DNA of 64,000 nt from Pseudomonas crudilactis (GTDB lineage Bacteria; Pseudomonadota; Gammaproteobacteria; Pseudomonadales; Pseudomonadaceae), in NCBI RefSeq assembly GCF_013433315.1, contig NZ_WXVV01000011.1:1-64000 (forward strand), given 5' to 3'. The notes beneath the pieces are model-generated. The model was not told the DNA's origin, made no database searches, and was given only the letters and a program-made list of their open reading frames with translations. Positions 1-9,151 of this stretch are shown in pieces. The translations under genes were made by a program, and so were the position numbers. How positions within the stretch are numbered: position 1 is the stretch's first letter; each line of letters starts with the position of its first letter.

Positions 1-1
1 G

Positions 2-1645
2 GAAACCTTTGGCTCGATCAACATTCCGCGGGTCGGCATGGAGGTGCTGATCACCTTCCTTGAAGGCGATCCCGATCAGCCGCTGATCACGGGTTGCCTG
101 TACCACGGCGCGAATTTGCCGCCGTACAAACTCCCGGACTTCAAGACCCTGGCCACGGTCAAGAGCAAGGAATACAAGGGCAGCCGCGCCAACGAACTGC
201 GCATCGACGACACCACCAGCGAGATCAGCATCGCGCTGCGCAGTGATCACGGTGCGAGTGCGATCAACCTCGGTTACCTGACCCATCCGCGCCCGAGCGG
301 TGGCCAGCCGCGCGGCGAAGGTTTCGAACTAAGAACCGACCGCCACGGTGCGGTGCGTGCGGGTGCGGGTCTGTTGATCACCACCGAGCCGCGTCCGAAC
401 GAATCCAAGCACCACAAGGATCTGCCGGAAACCGCCGAGCGCCTCGCGACGGCCAGCGATCAGCAGGACGGTTTTGCGGTGCAGGCCAAAGAGTTGCAGG
501 CCCAGGAGGCGGGCGATCAGGACGACGTCGCCAAAGCGTTGCACGCCCAGCATCAAGGCGTGCTCGGCAGTGGCCCGGCAAACCTCACCGCCAACGAATT
601 CCCCGAGTTCACCGAACCGCATCTGGTCCTCGCCAGTCCCGCCGGCATTGCGCTGACCACGCCGCGTTCCAGCCACATCGCTACCGGCGAACACCTGGCG
701 CTGAGCAGTACCGGCCACACCAGCCTGTCGATCGGCAAACGCCTGCTCGCCAGTGCCAGCCGTGGCATGCGCCTGTTCGTGCAAAGCATGGGCTGGCGTC
801 TGGTCGCCGCGTCCGGCGACATCGACGTGCGCGCGCTGAAGGACAGCATCAACCTGCTGGCCAAACTCAACATCACCGCCAACGCCGACCGCATCACCAT
901 CACCGCGAAAACCGAACTGGTGATCCAGGGCGGCGGCAGCGCCACCACTTACAACGCCGGCGGCATCACCCACGCCACCAGCGGCCCCTACACCGCGCAC
1001 GCAGCGAACTTCGCCTACACCGGCGCGAAAAGTCTCGCCGGGGTGTTCCCGGAACCGCCGAAACCGGGCAAGGGCAATCTGGAATTGTTCAACCAGTACG
1101 CTGGGCGTCAGGGCATCAAAGAGGGCGATTACGAAGTCATCGATGCGCTGGGCAAAAGCATCAAAGGCAAGCTAGACGGCAAGGGTTTCGCCAGTGTCGC
1201 CGGCGCTGCACCGGGGCCGGCGCGTGTGCTGTTCGGCAAGGATCCGGCGGATACGTGGAGCGATGGCAGTTACATCGGCAAACCGGAATGGCCGTTGAAC
1301 CCGCCGGGGCCTGAAGAGGTGCCGAGCCAAGTGCAGGCGATGGTCGCGCAGGTGTTGCCGAGCAAGAGTTGGGACATGTTGGAGAAGGGCAAGGACATGG
1401 CGCAAACAGGGATGAGTGCGATGCAGACGGCGCAAGGTGCGATGCAAACGGCGCAGCAAGTGAAAGGTGTGGTGCAGGGCGGGGTGGCGGGGTTGCCGAA
1501 GCTGGCGAGTGCAGTGTTGCCAAGTGCGTCGGGGGTTCTTGGGGCGGCGAGCAAGGCGGGCAACTTGCCGAGCCTGCCTGCACCGAGTCTGCCAAAACCT
1601 TCCTTGAAAACCCCGGGCCTGTTGGCGGGTGAGATGCTGTCATGA
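2..1645 (+). CDS. vgrG: Type VI secretion VgrG spike protein, C-terminal part
   Basis: This is the trimeric spike at the tip of the type VI secretion tube. The reading frame is open from base 2, so the true start lies outside the window and the gp27-like N-terminal domain is missing. The visible part has the gp5-like end (GDPDQPLITGCLYHG), then a long DUF2345-type beta-helix region (LVLASPAGIALTTP, IGKRLLASASRGMRLF), and a low-complexity tail rich in Met, Gln, Ala and Pro that may dock the effector. Its stop overlaps the start of the RHS gene by four bases (ATGA), which argues for translational coupling and for delivery of that effector by this VgrG. Confidence 0.93.
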   Translation, partial: ETFGSINIPRVGMEVLITFLEGDPDQPLITGCLYHGANLPPYKLPDFKTLATVKSKEYKGSRANELRIDDTTSEISIALRSDHGASAINLGYLTHPRPSGGQPRGEGFELRTDRHGAVRAGAGLLITTEPRPNESKHHKDLPETAERLATASDQQDGFAVQAKELQAQEAGDQDDVAKALHAQHQGVLGSGPANLTANEFPEFTEPHLVLASPAGIALTTPRSSHIATGEHLALSSTGHTSLSIGKRLLASASRGMRLFVQSMGWRLVAASGDIDVRALKDSINLLAKLNITANADRITITAKTELVIQGGGSATTYNAGGITHATSGPYTAHAANFAYTGAKSLAGVFPEPPKPGKGNLELFNQYAGRQGIKEGDYEVIDALGKSIKGKLDGKGFASVAGAAPGPARVLFGKDPADTWSDGSYIGKPEWPLNPPGPEEVPSQVQAMVAQVLPSKSWDMLEKGKDMAQTGMSAMQTAQGAMQTAQQVKGVVQGGVAGLPKLASAVLPSASGVLGAASKAGNLPSLPAPSLPKPSLKTPGLLAGEMLS

Positions 1646-4600
1646 CTAATGAAGTAGCTGCTGTAAAACGTGAACCTCAGGTTGCCATCGTTCCACTGAA
1701 CGCCATCGACATTCAGGACGTCGCCAGCAGTGCGGCAACCTTCGATGCTTGGCTGCAATCGGCTACGGATGGCGTGGTCACGCTTGATCGAATCAAGAAC
1801 TACGCCGGCTTCCTGCCGGTGGTGGGCAACATCATGGCGCTAGTCGATGCGCTGGGTGACATCGTCACCCTGTCGAACGCCAAGCAACGTGACTTGCTCG
1901 CTTGGGCCAGTCTTGGCATCAACCTGATCGGCGTCTTGCCGTTGCCGCCGTCGATGGCCGCGGCGCGGATGACCCTGCGCCCGACGCTGTTTCTGGTGCG
2001 TCAGGAAATGAGGGCCAGCAGCAAGGTGTTGCTCAGCACTTCCGTGATCGAGGTGCTGGTCGGCCACCTGAACGCCTCGATTATCGGCACGCTTGATGAT
2101 TTTGTTGAGCAAGCCAAAGGCAAGTTACCGGGCATTTTGGCGGACGCTGGCAAGCTCGGCGAAGAAATCATTGATCAGATTGCAATAGGCATCGAAGCGG
2201 TGGCGTTCGGCAATCTGGATGCCAAAGGTGATCTGAATGCAGCCAGCACCCAGGCGAGCGCCGCAGCCGATCAATTCAAGAATGATCCGCTGGCGTCATT
2301 CAGCAATGTTTTTGGGGCTGCCAACAGCGCCCTGAAGTCGGCAGGCAAAGGCCTGGCCAACAGCGTGGCGCAAAACCTTGTCCCCGATGACTTCAAAAAA
2401 ACCGTTTCTGACGAAACCAAAAAACTGCGCGCCATGGGCCCGGAGCTGCGTACGCAGTTGAGCAAGCTCGACGATGAGTCGGTGCAGAACTCGATCGGCT
2501 GGTTGCTGCTGATCCTCTCCAGTGCCGTGACCTTGTGGCGCAAGCGCAATGCCCATGGGCAGAACGCCGCGGTCCACCCGGACAAGACCGGTCAGGCGAA
2601 GCGTACGGCATCCGAGGGGCAGTTGGCCTCTAACGGCCAACAGGCTTCGGCGACTCACGCACCCGAGCCGAAAAAAAACTGCGCCTGCGCCAGCACGGGG
2701 CGCAGTATCAATTTCGCCATAGGCTCTGAAAGCCTCAGCCATACCGATTTCAGCCTGCCCGGCCCCTTCCCGATCGAATGGACGCGCACCTACAACTCAC
2801 GCCTCGACGCCTACGATCAGAGTGAACTCGGCGCTCGCTGGATCAGCGAATTCACCACGCGCTTTGACTGCGTGGATGATGGCCTGACGTTCTACGGTGC
2901 CGACGGCCGCGACCACAGCTATCCGTTGCCAAAAGTCGGCCTGTTCCACTACGACGCCATCGAAGACATCACCCTGGTCCGCAACAGCGAAGACCAGTTG
3001 CTGCTGTGCCGTGGTTTCGAACGCAAGGAAACCTACGTCCGCCGTGGCCAGCGCTTTGTGCTGAGCAATATCTCGCTGCGCAACGGCGCCGGGATCATGC
3101 TGCATTACGAGCATCGTCACGATGAGCAGTCGGTGCTTTCGGACTTGATCACTTATCAGGAAAACGACTTCACCAAAGTGCACTTGCACCTCGGCACGAT
3201 GATCGACGATCACGGCCGGTTTATCGGCCTCTGGCAGATCGTTGACGGCGCTCCACTGCGCCAGCTCTGTGCTTACCAGTACGACGCCTATGGCGACCTG
3301 ATTCAGGCGCAAGACGAGAACGGCGCCGTCTGGTCGTATCAGTTCGAGCATCACCTGATCACCCGCTACACCGACCGCACCGGGCGCGGTATGAATCTGC
3401 AGTGGGATGGCCAGAGCGCCAAGGCCAAAGCCATCCGCGAATGGGCCGATGACGGCAGTTTCGACACGCGCCTGGAGTGGGACGAAAACATTCGTCTGAC
3501 CTACGTCACCGATGCCCTCGGCAACGAGACCTGGCACTACTACGACATCCTTGGCTACACCTACCGAATTCGCTACGCGGATGAGCGTTCGGAATGGTTC
3601 TTCCGCGACGAGGCGAAAAATATCGTGCGCCGCGTCAATGCCGACGGCAGCACCGATCGCTACAGCTACGATGAACGCAGCAACTTGCTCGAACACATCC
3701 GCGCCGATCACACGGTGATGCATTACGCCTACGATGATCAGGATCTGCTGATCAAGATCAGCGATGCCGAGGGCGGTCAGTGGCAACGCGCCTATGACGA
3801 CCAAGGCAACTTGGTCGAAACGCTGGATCCGCTGGGCAACAAAACCGAATACGCCTACAACAAATCCGGCCAGCCCACCGCGATCAAGGATGCCAACGGC
3901 AACGAAAAAACCCTCGACTACAACGATGCCGGGCAACTGGTCGAGTACGTCGATTGCTCGGGCAAAACCAGCGCCTGGGAGTACAACGAACTGGGGCAGA
4001 TGATCTGCTTCACCGACGCTGCCGGCAACGCCACCGAATACGAATACAAGGCCGGCCAACTGGTGCTGATCAAGCACCCGGACAAGACCGAAGAGCGCTT
4101 TGATCGTGATGCCGAAGGTCGGTTGTTGGCGCACGTTGATGGACTCGATCGCTGCACCACCTGGAGCTATAGCGCGGCTGGTTTGATCGCCGAACGCATC
4201 GACGCTGCCGAGCAAACCCTGCGCTACCGCTGGGACCGTCTCGGACGGCTAACGGCCCTGGAAAACGAAAACGAACAACGTGCGCACTTCCACTACGACC
4301 CGGTCGGTCGTCTGCTCGAGGAACGCGGTTTCGACGGCCGCAGCACACGTTATCAATACGACCCGCTCACCGGTCGCCTCGCGCAATCGATCAATGGCCA
4401 ACGCGTCATCTCTTTGAGCTTCGACCCGATGGGCCGTTTGACCGAACGTCGCGCAACCTTGGGCGACCAGTCGCAAAGCGAGACCTTTGCCTACGATGGC
4501 AACGGCAACCTGGTGCTGGCCGACAACGCCGACAGCCGCCTGCAATGGTTTCACGACCCGGCCGGTAATCTGCTGCGCGAACACCAGCATTATCTCGGCC

Positions 4601-6297
4601 TGGAAAAACCCACCGTCGCGATCTGGCAGCACGAGTACGACGTGCTCAACCAACGAGTCGCCACCGTGCGCCCCGACGGCCACCGCGTCAGCTGGTTGAC
4701 TTACGGCAGCGGCCATTTGCTCGGCCTGCGCCTCGATGAACACGAACTGATCGGCTACGAACGCGACGACCTGCACCGCGAAGTCGCCCGCCATCAAGGC
4801 AACCACCTGCTGCAAACCCAAAGCTGGGACCCGGCCGGTCGTTTGCAGGAACAATTGCTGGGACGCAGCGACGACAAATCCACCCTGCTCAAACGCGAGT
4901 ACAAATACGACGCCGCCGGCCAACTGACTGACATCAACGACAGCCGCCGCGGGCCACTCGCCTATCGCTACGATCCGGTCGGCCGACTGCTCAGCGCCAC
5001 CACACGTCAAGGCGTGGAAACCTTCGCTTTCGACCCGGCCGGCAACCTGCTCGACGACAAAGCGACAGAAATTCGCCGCCCGCTCGACCTGACCCCGCCG
5101 CGCAGCAAACTCGTCGACAACCTGCTGCGCGAATACGCCGGCACCCACTACGACTACGACGAACGCGGCAACCAGATCCAGCGCTGGCACAACGGCCAAC
5201 GCAGCGACCTGCGCTGGGACCTGTTTGATCGACTGGTGCATTTCGAAGACCCGCGCCTGAGCGTGGATTTCGCCTACGACGCACTGGGACGCCGCCTGCA
5301 CAAAAACTCGCGCGCGCATTACAAACTGCGGCCTGAAGCCGGTTCTCTCTGGAACAGAAACGAGCACGCGCGCAAACAACGCGAACTCGGCTGCGGCTTC
5401 ACCTTGTACGGCTGGGACGGCGACAACCTCGCGTGGGAAAGCAGCCCAGCACAAAGCGATGGCGAACCGGGTCGCACGGTGCACTACGTCTTCGAACCGG
5501 GCACTTTTGTCCCTGTTGCGCAGGCTGTACGGCATGCGCCAATCGATCTGATTGGGCTGCCGGACTACAGTGGTGAATACAGCCTTGATGATGACCCGGT
5601 TTGGAATCACAAGGCGACGGCATTACCATTTGATGCGTTGGCCTGGTATCAGTGTGATCACCTCGGCACGCCGCAGGAATTGACGGACTCGCACGGCAAC
5701 ATGGCCTGGACCGCGCAGTACAAGGCGTGGGGACAGGTGACGGAGCAGCGTTCGGAGTGGGCGCAGCAGCATGGCGTGATGAACCCGATACGGTTCCAGG
5801 GGCAGTATCACGATCATGAGACGGGGCTGCATTACAATCGCTACCGATACTACGATTCTGAGGTAGGGCGTTTCATTTCACAGGACCCGATTGGGCTGGC
5901 TGGTGGACTGAACCTTTATCATTACGTACCTAACCCGCTGGAGTGGATTGATCCACTTGGCCTTTCCGCCTCTTCTGATCTACCTCGGATGAAAGGTACG
6001 AGTATTCCTCGCGCCGGTAGAACGTTGAACAGCGCTGGATTTTCGAAAACCAAAGACAATGGGGTTAACGAAACCTGGAAGCATGCAGACGGTTCAGAGG
6101 TCAGGGTTCACAAGTACGGAAACTTGAATGCCTGCCCTCACAAATCTGGCAACAATGCACACATCCATAAACAGGATCCGTCCAATCATCAACTGGATGA
6201 TGAGGGTAAAGTTTCCACCGATCCTAATAAAACTCACATTGGCATTCGTAATCCTGCCGATTTACCAGCTGTCCGAGGGAGACCACACGGATCATGA
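1642..6297 (+). CDS. RHS-repeat polymorphic toxin, T6SS effector
   Basis: A 1551-residue RHS protein. Residues 1-350 hold hydrophobic stretches (about 90-110 and 287-305) that could serve membrane passage. A DUF6531-like segment begins near 356 (LSHTDFSLPGPFPIEWTRTY), then many YD repeats (for example FHYDPVGRLLEERG). The RHS core ends with the signature YYDSEVGRFISQDPIGL (DPIGL at 1415, second DPLGL at 1437). Such a core builds a shell around the cargo and is cleaved near the signature. The last roughly 110 residues are the variable toxin candidate, with HIH at 1507-1509 and a closing RGRPHG; I do not assign its activity. It carries no PAAR domain of its own; a separate PAAR gene follows at 6810. 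Confidence 0.93.
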   Translation: MTNEVAAVKREPQVAIVPLNAIDIQDVASSAATFDAWLQSATDGVVTLDRIKNYAGFLPVVGNIMALVDALGDIVTLSNAKQRDLLAWASLGINLIGVLPLPPSMAAARMTLRPTLFLVRQEMRASSKVLLSTSVIEVLVGHLNASIIGTLDDFVEQAKGKLPGILADAGKLGEEIIDQIAIGIEAVAFGNLDAKGDLNAASTQASAAADQFKNDPLASFSNVFGAANSALKSAGKGLANSVAQNLVPDDFKKTVSDETKKLRAMGPELRTQLSKLDDESVQNSIGWLLLILSSAVTLWRKRNAHGQNAAVHPDKTGQAKRTASEGQLASNGQQASATHAPEPKKNCACASTGRSINFAIGSESLSHTDFSLPGPFPIEWTRTYNSRLDAYDQSELGARWISEFTTRFDCVDDGLTFYGADGRDHSYPLPKVGLFHYDAIEDITLVRNSEDQLLLCRGFERKETYVRRGQRFVLSNISLRNGAGIMLHYEHRHDEQSVLSDLITYQENDFTKVHLHLGTMIDDHGRFIGLWQIVDGAPLRQLCAYQYDAYGDLIQAQDENGAVWSYQFEHHLITRYTDRTGRGMNLQWDGQSAKAKAIREWADDGSFDTRLEWDENIRLTYVTDALGNETWHYYDILGYTYRIRYADERSEWFFRDEAKNIVRRVNADGSTDRYSYDERSNLLEHIRADHTVMHYAYDDQDLLIKISDAEGGQWQRAYDDQGNLVETLDPLGNKTEYAYNKSGQPTAIKDANGNEKTLDYNDAGQLVEYVDCSGKTSAWEYNELGQMICFTDAAGNATEYEYKAGQLVLIKHPDKTEERFDRDAEGRLLAHVDGLDRCTTWSYSAAGLIAERIDAAEQTLRYRWDRLGRLTALENENEQRAHFHYDPVGRLLEERGFDGRSTRYQYDPLTGRLAQSINGQRVISLSFDPMGRLTERRATLGDQSQSETFAYDGNGNLVLADNADSRLQWFHDPAGNLLREHQHYLGLEKPTVAIWQHEYDVLNQRVATVRPDGHRVSWLTYGSGHLLGLRLDEHELIGYERDDLHREVARHQGNHLLQTQSWDPAGRLQEQLLGRSDDKSTLLKREYKYDAAGQLTDINDSRRGPLAYRYDPVGRLLSATTRQGVETFAFDPAGNLLDDKATEIRRPLDLTPPRSKLVDNLLREYAGTHYDYDERGNQIQRWHNGQRSDLRWDLFDRLVHFEDPRLSVDFAYDALGRRLHKNSRAHYKLRPEAGSLWNRNEHARKQRELGCGFTLYGWDGDNLAWESSPAQSDGEPGRTVHYVFEPGTFVPVAQAVRHAPIDLIGLPDYSGEYSLDDDPVWNHKATALPFDALAWYQCDHLGTPQELTDSHGNMAWTAQYKAWGQVTEQRSEWAQQHGVMNPIRFQGQYHDHETGLHYNRYRYYDSEVGRFISQDPIGLAGGLNLYHYVPNPLEWIDPLGLSASSDLPRMKGTSIPRAGRTLNSAGFSKTKDNGVNETWKHADGSEVRVHKYGNLNACPHKSGNNAHIHKQDPSNHQLDDEGKVSTDPNKTHIGIRNPADLPAVRGRPHGS

Positions 6298-6611
6298 GTT
6301 ATGAATACAAATTGGTGTTTGACGACAACTCTACAGCTCAGCATGTCATCGACATTGTTAAAGCTAGTAGTGCTTGTGTTCGCTCGGGCGACGGTGATCT
6401 TTATTTGAAGGATCACTCGTTGAATAGCAGTGGGGCTTACGATACTCGTCTCATTTATGGGGATGATGAATCCCTGTGGCTCCAAGTGAATTTCCAATCA
6501 GCAGAACTGTACGCCTTACTTAAAACAGCACTCAATGGAAGAAAATTCAGGTGTCTTGAAGATGGGGACGAGGATGAAGAGGTTGGCTTAAATGAGGCCT
6601 TCCGCGTGTAG
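6294..6611 (+). CDS. Putative cognate immunity protein of the RHS toxin
   Basis: A 105-residue cytosolic-looking protein with no signal peptide. It starts inside the RHS stop codon (ATGA overlap), the usual place for an immunity gene of a polymorphic toxin. It is acidic, with a C-terminal run of Asp and Glu (EDGDEDEEVG), and its DNA is visibly richer in A and T than the RHS core, as is common for exchanged toxin-immunity cassettes. I recognise no family. The role is inferred only from position, size and composition. Confidence 0.72.
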   Translation: MSYEYKLVFDDNSTAQHVIDIVKASSACVRSGDGDLYLKDHSLNSSGAYDTRLIYGDDESLWLQVNFQSAELYALLKTALNGRKFRCLEDGDEDEEVGLNEAFRV

Positions 6612-6675
6612 GTTGACTCTCGGTCAAATTGCAGCCGAATAGCCACTTTTTAATCTCTAAAAATTTATGAAATAT

Positions 6676-6728
6676 ATCAGGGGCAGGCCACGTTTTTGAA
6701 GGTTGATTAAACGCAACCTGCCTCTGAT
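6676..6728. repeat. Imperfect inverted repeat, REP-like
   Basis: ATCAGGGGCAGG and CCTGCCTCTGAT pair at 11 of 12 positions plus one G-T, around a 29-base loop that begins CCACGTTTTT. The string resembles the GGGGACAGACCACG REP class that goes with Y1 (RAYT) transposases. It separates the immunity candidate from the PAAR gene and might also work as a terminator. Confidence 0.55.
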
Positions 6729-6809
6729 AAAACTCTCTGCCATTGGTGGCCGAAAGACGCGAAATTGATCGAGGCTGCAGTCAACCCTCGTAGTCGAAGG
6801 AATGACAAC

Positions 6810-7073
6810 ATGAAAGACGCCATTCGCTTGGGCGACTCCACCACTCACGGTGGCAAAGTCCTCGAAGCCTTTTCCCAGACTGACCTCAACGGCAAGCCCA
6901 TCGCAGGGGTTGGCCACAAAGTCAGTTGTCCTCTGTGCAAAGGCATTTTTCCAATTGCCGAAGGCAGCAGCACTTACACCGTCGATGGAACGCCCATCGC
7001 GCTGGACGGCATGAAAACCGCCTGCGGGGCCGCGCTGATTGCCAGTGGCCCGAAAGGAGCGGTGGTCAGTTGA
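6810..7073 (+). CDS. PAAR-domain T6SS tip protein
   Basis: An 87-residue protein that matches the PAAR family, the sharp cone that caps VgrG. It has the usual N-terminal pattern (AIRLGDSTTHGGKV), two cysteines in SCPLC and the end GMKTACGAALIAS. I prefer the ATG at 6810 over an upstream TTG in the same frame because CGAAGG lies 9 bases before it and the family starts close to the GD-TTHGG motif. It is a bare PAAR without an attached toxin, so it probably serves the RHS effector upstream, whose N terminus lacks a PAAR domain. Confidence 0.88.
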   Translation: MKDAIRLGDSTTHGGKVLEAFSQTDLNGKPIAGVGHKVSCPLCKGIFPIAEGSSTYTVDGTPIALDGMKTACGAALIASGPKGAVVS

Positions 7074-7153
7074 ATCCGCGAGGGTGAGCTCTTCGTTCGC
7101 CCTCAGGAATACTGCAAGTAAACAACCTGGCTTCATCCATTAAAGGAATAAAC

Positions 7154-7549
7154 ATGAAGAACACCGCTTTGATCCTCGCACTGACCGCCGCGCTCGGCAT
7201 CGTCAATGTTGCTCACGCAGAAGGACCGGACGCCGCTACGTTGAAAGGGATGTACGACACTGGGCGCAACATGTCCGGTCTGATTAACCATTGCGTTGAC
7301 AAAGGTTTCCTGAAAGCTGAAAGCGCTACGAACGCCAATAAAATGGTGGCGTTTGTTGCCGGTATTCCAGGGCAGATGGACAAGAGCGACGGCGATAAGA
7401 ACGAGGCCCATGGTCGCAAGGGTGAAGTATTGGACGATGGTCAATACAAAAACCTGGAGGCCAATCTGCCGCCGAGTCTGACGCTGAAGCAGTGGTGCGA
7501 GCAGGCGGATCAAGGCATGCGCCAGGGATTGGAGCGTGTGGGTCTGTAA
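7154..7549 (+). CDS. Small exported protein of unknown function behind PAAR
   Basis: A 131-residue protein with a clear Sec signal peptide (cleavage expected after AHA, near residue 22) and a good AAAGGA ribosome site. The mature part is mostly helical in composition and has two cysteines (INHCVDKG and KQWCEQAD) that could form a disulfide. It lies 80 bases behind the PAAR gene and may be the last gene of the T6SS module. A periplasmic immunity or accessory role is possible, but nothing in the sequence proves it, and I do not recognise the family. Confidence 0.75.
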   Translation: MKNTALILALTAALGIVNVAHAEGPDAATLKGMYDTGRNMSGLINHCVDKGFLKAESATNANKMVAFVAGIPGQMDKSDGDKNEAHGRKGEVLDDGQYKNLEANLPPSLTLKQWCEQADQGMRQGLERVGL

Positions 7550-7563
7550 TCTCCTTGGTGATT

Positions 7564-7648
7564 GATCGTTCCCACGCGCAACAACGGAATGCCTCAAGGG
7601 ACGCTCCGCGTTCCAGTTCGCGAAGGGACGCGGAGCGTGGGAACGATC
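7564..7648. repeat. REP-type palindrome (GATCGTTCCCACGC)
   Basis: GATCGTTCCCACGC and its exact reverse complement GCGTGGGAACGATC close an 85-base element with a second inner pair (GGGACGCTCCGCG and CGCGGAGCG-like). It sits between two convergent genes and can act as an intergenic terminator-like hairpin. Confidence 0.75.
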
Positions 7649-7659
7649 AGCGTTGGAGG

Positions 7660-8808
7660 TTATTTTGCGGAGAACTTCAACACCACGCTGTGGCTGTAAG
7701 TCTGCCCCGGATCAAGCCGAGTGCTCGGGAAGTCCGGCTGATTCGGTGAATCCGGATAATGCTGAGTCTCCAGGGTAAACGCGCCCCAGTGCGGATACAC
7801 CTTGCCACCCTTGCCCTTGACCTTACCGTCGAGGAAGTTGCTGGTATAGAACTGCACACCCGGTTCCGTGGTGAACAACTGCAGGACGCGACCGGACTGC
7901 GGGTCACTCACCTCAGTCGCAACTTTGCCGATATCACCCTTGGTATCCAGCGCCCAGTTGAAGTCGAAGCCACCCTGTTTCGGCTCGGCAAATTTCAACT
8001 GCGGATGATCCGCCTTGATGTGCGTGCCGATCGCGGTTGGTTTGCTGAAGTCCATCGGCGTGCCGGCCACGGGTGCCAGTTCGCCGGTCGGGATCAGTTT
8101 GGCGGTGACCGGGGTGTAATGGCTGGCGTGCAGGGTGGCGACCTGTTTGAGGATGTCGCCATTGCCGGCGCCGGCGAGGTTGAAGTAGCTGTGGTTGGTC
8201 AGGTTGAGCACGGTCGGTTTGTCGGTGCTGGCCTTGTAGTCGATGCGCAACTCGTTGTTGTCGGTGAGGCGATAGGTCACTTCGGTGGTGAGGTTGCCGG
8301 GGAAGCCCATTTCGCCGTCCGCCGACAAATAGGTCAGGGTCACGCCGACCGAATCCTTGTCCTTGGTTTCCTGGGCTTTCCAGACTTTCTTGTCGAAGCC
8401 CAGCGTGCCGCCGTGCAGCGCGTTGGTCTTGTCGTTCTGCGGCACTTGATAGCGCTTGCCGTCGAGTTCGAACGCACCTTCGGCGAGGCGATTGCCGAAA
8501 CGGCCGATGGTCGCGCCGAAGTAGGCGGTGCCTTTCTGATAACCCTGCACATCGTCGAAGCCGAGCACGACGTCGTCGAACTTGCCGTGCTTGTCCGCCA
8601 CTTTCAGCGATTGCAGGGTCGCACCGTAGGTGATGACGGTCGCTTGCATGCCGTGGCTGTTGCGCAGGATGTATTGCTCGACGGGCGTGCCGTCATTGGT
8701 TTTGCCGAAAGCTTTGTGTTCGGCGCTGAGGCCGGCTGCGTTGGCGGAGAGGGTGGCGATCATCAGGGACAGTCCGAGGCCGGAGAGCAGGTGACGGGAT
8801 TGAAGCAT
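7660..8808 (-). CDS. galM: Aldose 1-epimerase, exported form
   Basis: Aldose 1-epimerase (mutarotase) interconverts the alpha and beta anomers of aldoses. The 382-residue protein shows the family motifs GRFGNRLAEG, NALHGG, NHSYFNLAG and TTEPGVQFYTSNF, which hold the substrate and the catalytic His and Glu. Unlike the cytosolic E. coli enzyme it begins with a signal peptide (LSLMIATLSANA, cleaved near residue 24), so it should act in the periplasm on sugars before uptake. The start has AAGGAAGG ten bases upstream. No sugar genes lie beside it; it stands alone between two REP elements. Confidence 0.9.
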   Translation of the reverse strand: MLQSRHLLSGLGLSLMIATLSANAAGLSAEHKAFGKTNDGTPVEQYILRNSHGMQATVITYGATLQSLKVADKHGKFDDVVLGFDDVQGYQKGTAYFGATIGRFGNRLAEGAFELDGKRYQVPQNDKTNALHGGTLGFDKKVWKAQETKDKDSVGVTLTYLSADGEMGFPGNLTTEVTYRLTDNNELRIDYKASTDKPTVLNLTNHSYFNLAGAGNGDILKQVATLHASHYTPVTAKLIPTGELAPVAGTPMDFSKPTAIGTHIKADHPQLKFAEPKQGGFDFNWALDTKGDIGKVATEVSDPQSGRVLQLFTTEPGVQFYTSNFLDGKVKGKGGKVYPHWGAFTLETQHYPDSPNQPDFPSTRLDPGQTYSHSVVLKFSAK

Positions 8809-8855
8809 GGTTGACCTTCCTTTTTGTTGTTGTTTTCAAATTGCTGCTGACGCTG

Positions 8856-8940
8856 TGTAGGAGCTGCCGAAGGCTGCGATCTTTTGATCTTGGCTCTAAA
8901 AACAAAGTCAAAAGATCGCAGCCTGCGGCAGCTCCTACAG
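8856..8940. repeat. REP doublet, TAGGAGCTGCCG type
   Basis: Two inverted copies of TGTAGGAGCTGCCG followed by AAGGCTGCGATC (second copy with CAGGCTGCGATC), joined by a short AT-rich spacer. Further doublets of the same type occur at 16221 and 18510. Confidence 0.85.
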
Positions 8941-9151
8941 AATAACTAGTCATGCTATTTGTATGTGCAGTGAAGATTTATAGTTGATTAATCGTTTATT
9001 TCAACAATAAAGACAGACTAATTGGTTGGGCAGGCATTGCCGAAGGTCGGCTGGTCGTGCGCACCACTGCACTTTTTCGCAATCGGCGGCTCTATCCATG
9101 GCCAGGATGCGGTGACTCCCGCCGCACAGGAATGTGCCCGTTCGAGATTTC
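8941..9151. other. Intergenic stretch without a gene
   Basis: Together with the REP doublet this makes a 343-base gap between galM and the lipoprotein gene. The first half is AT-rich (8941-9020) and probably holds the promoters of the divergent genes, but I see no clean -35/-10 pair. No supported coding frame. Confidence 0.5.

Noticed and set aside
1161..1758. Several open minus-strand frames under the vgrG tail
   Set aside because: Low-complexity mirror frames of the Ala/Gln/Met-rich tail.
7492..7749. Frame across the REP between the exported protein and galM
   Set aside because: Translated repeat; no conserved content.
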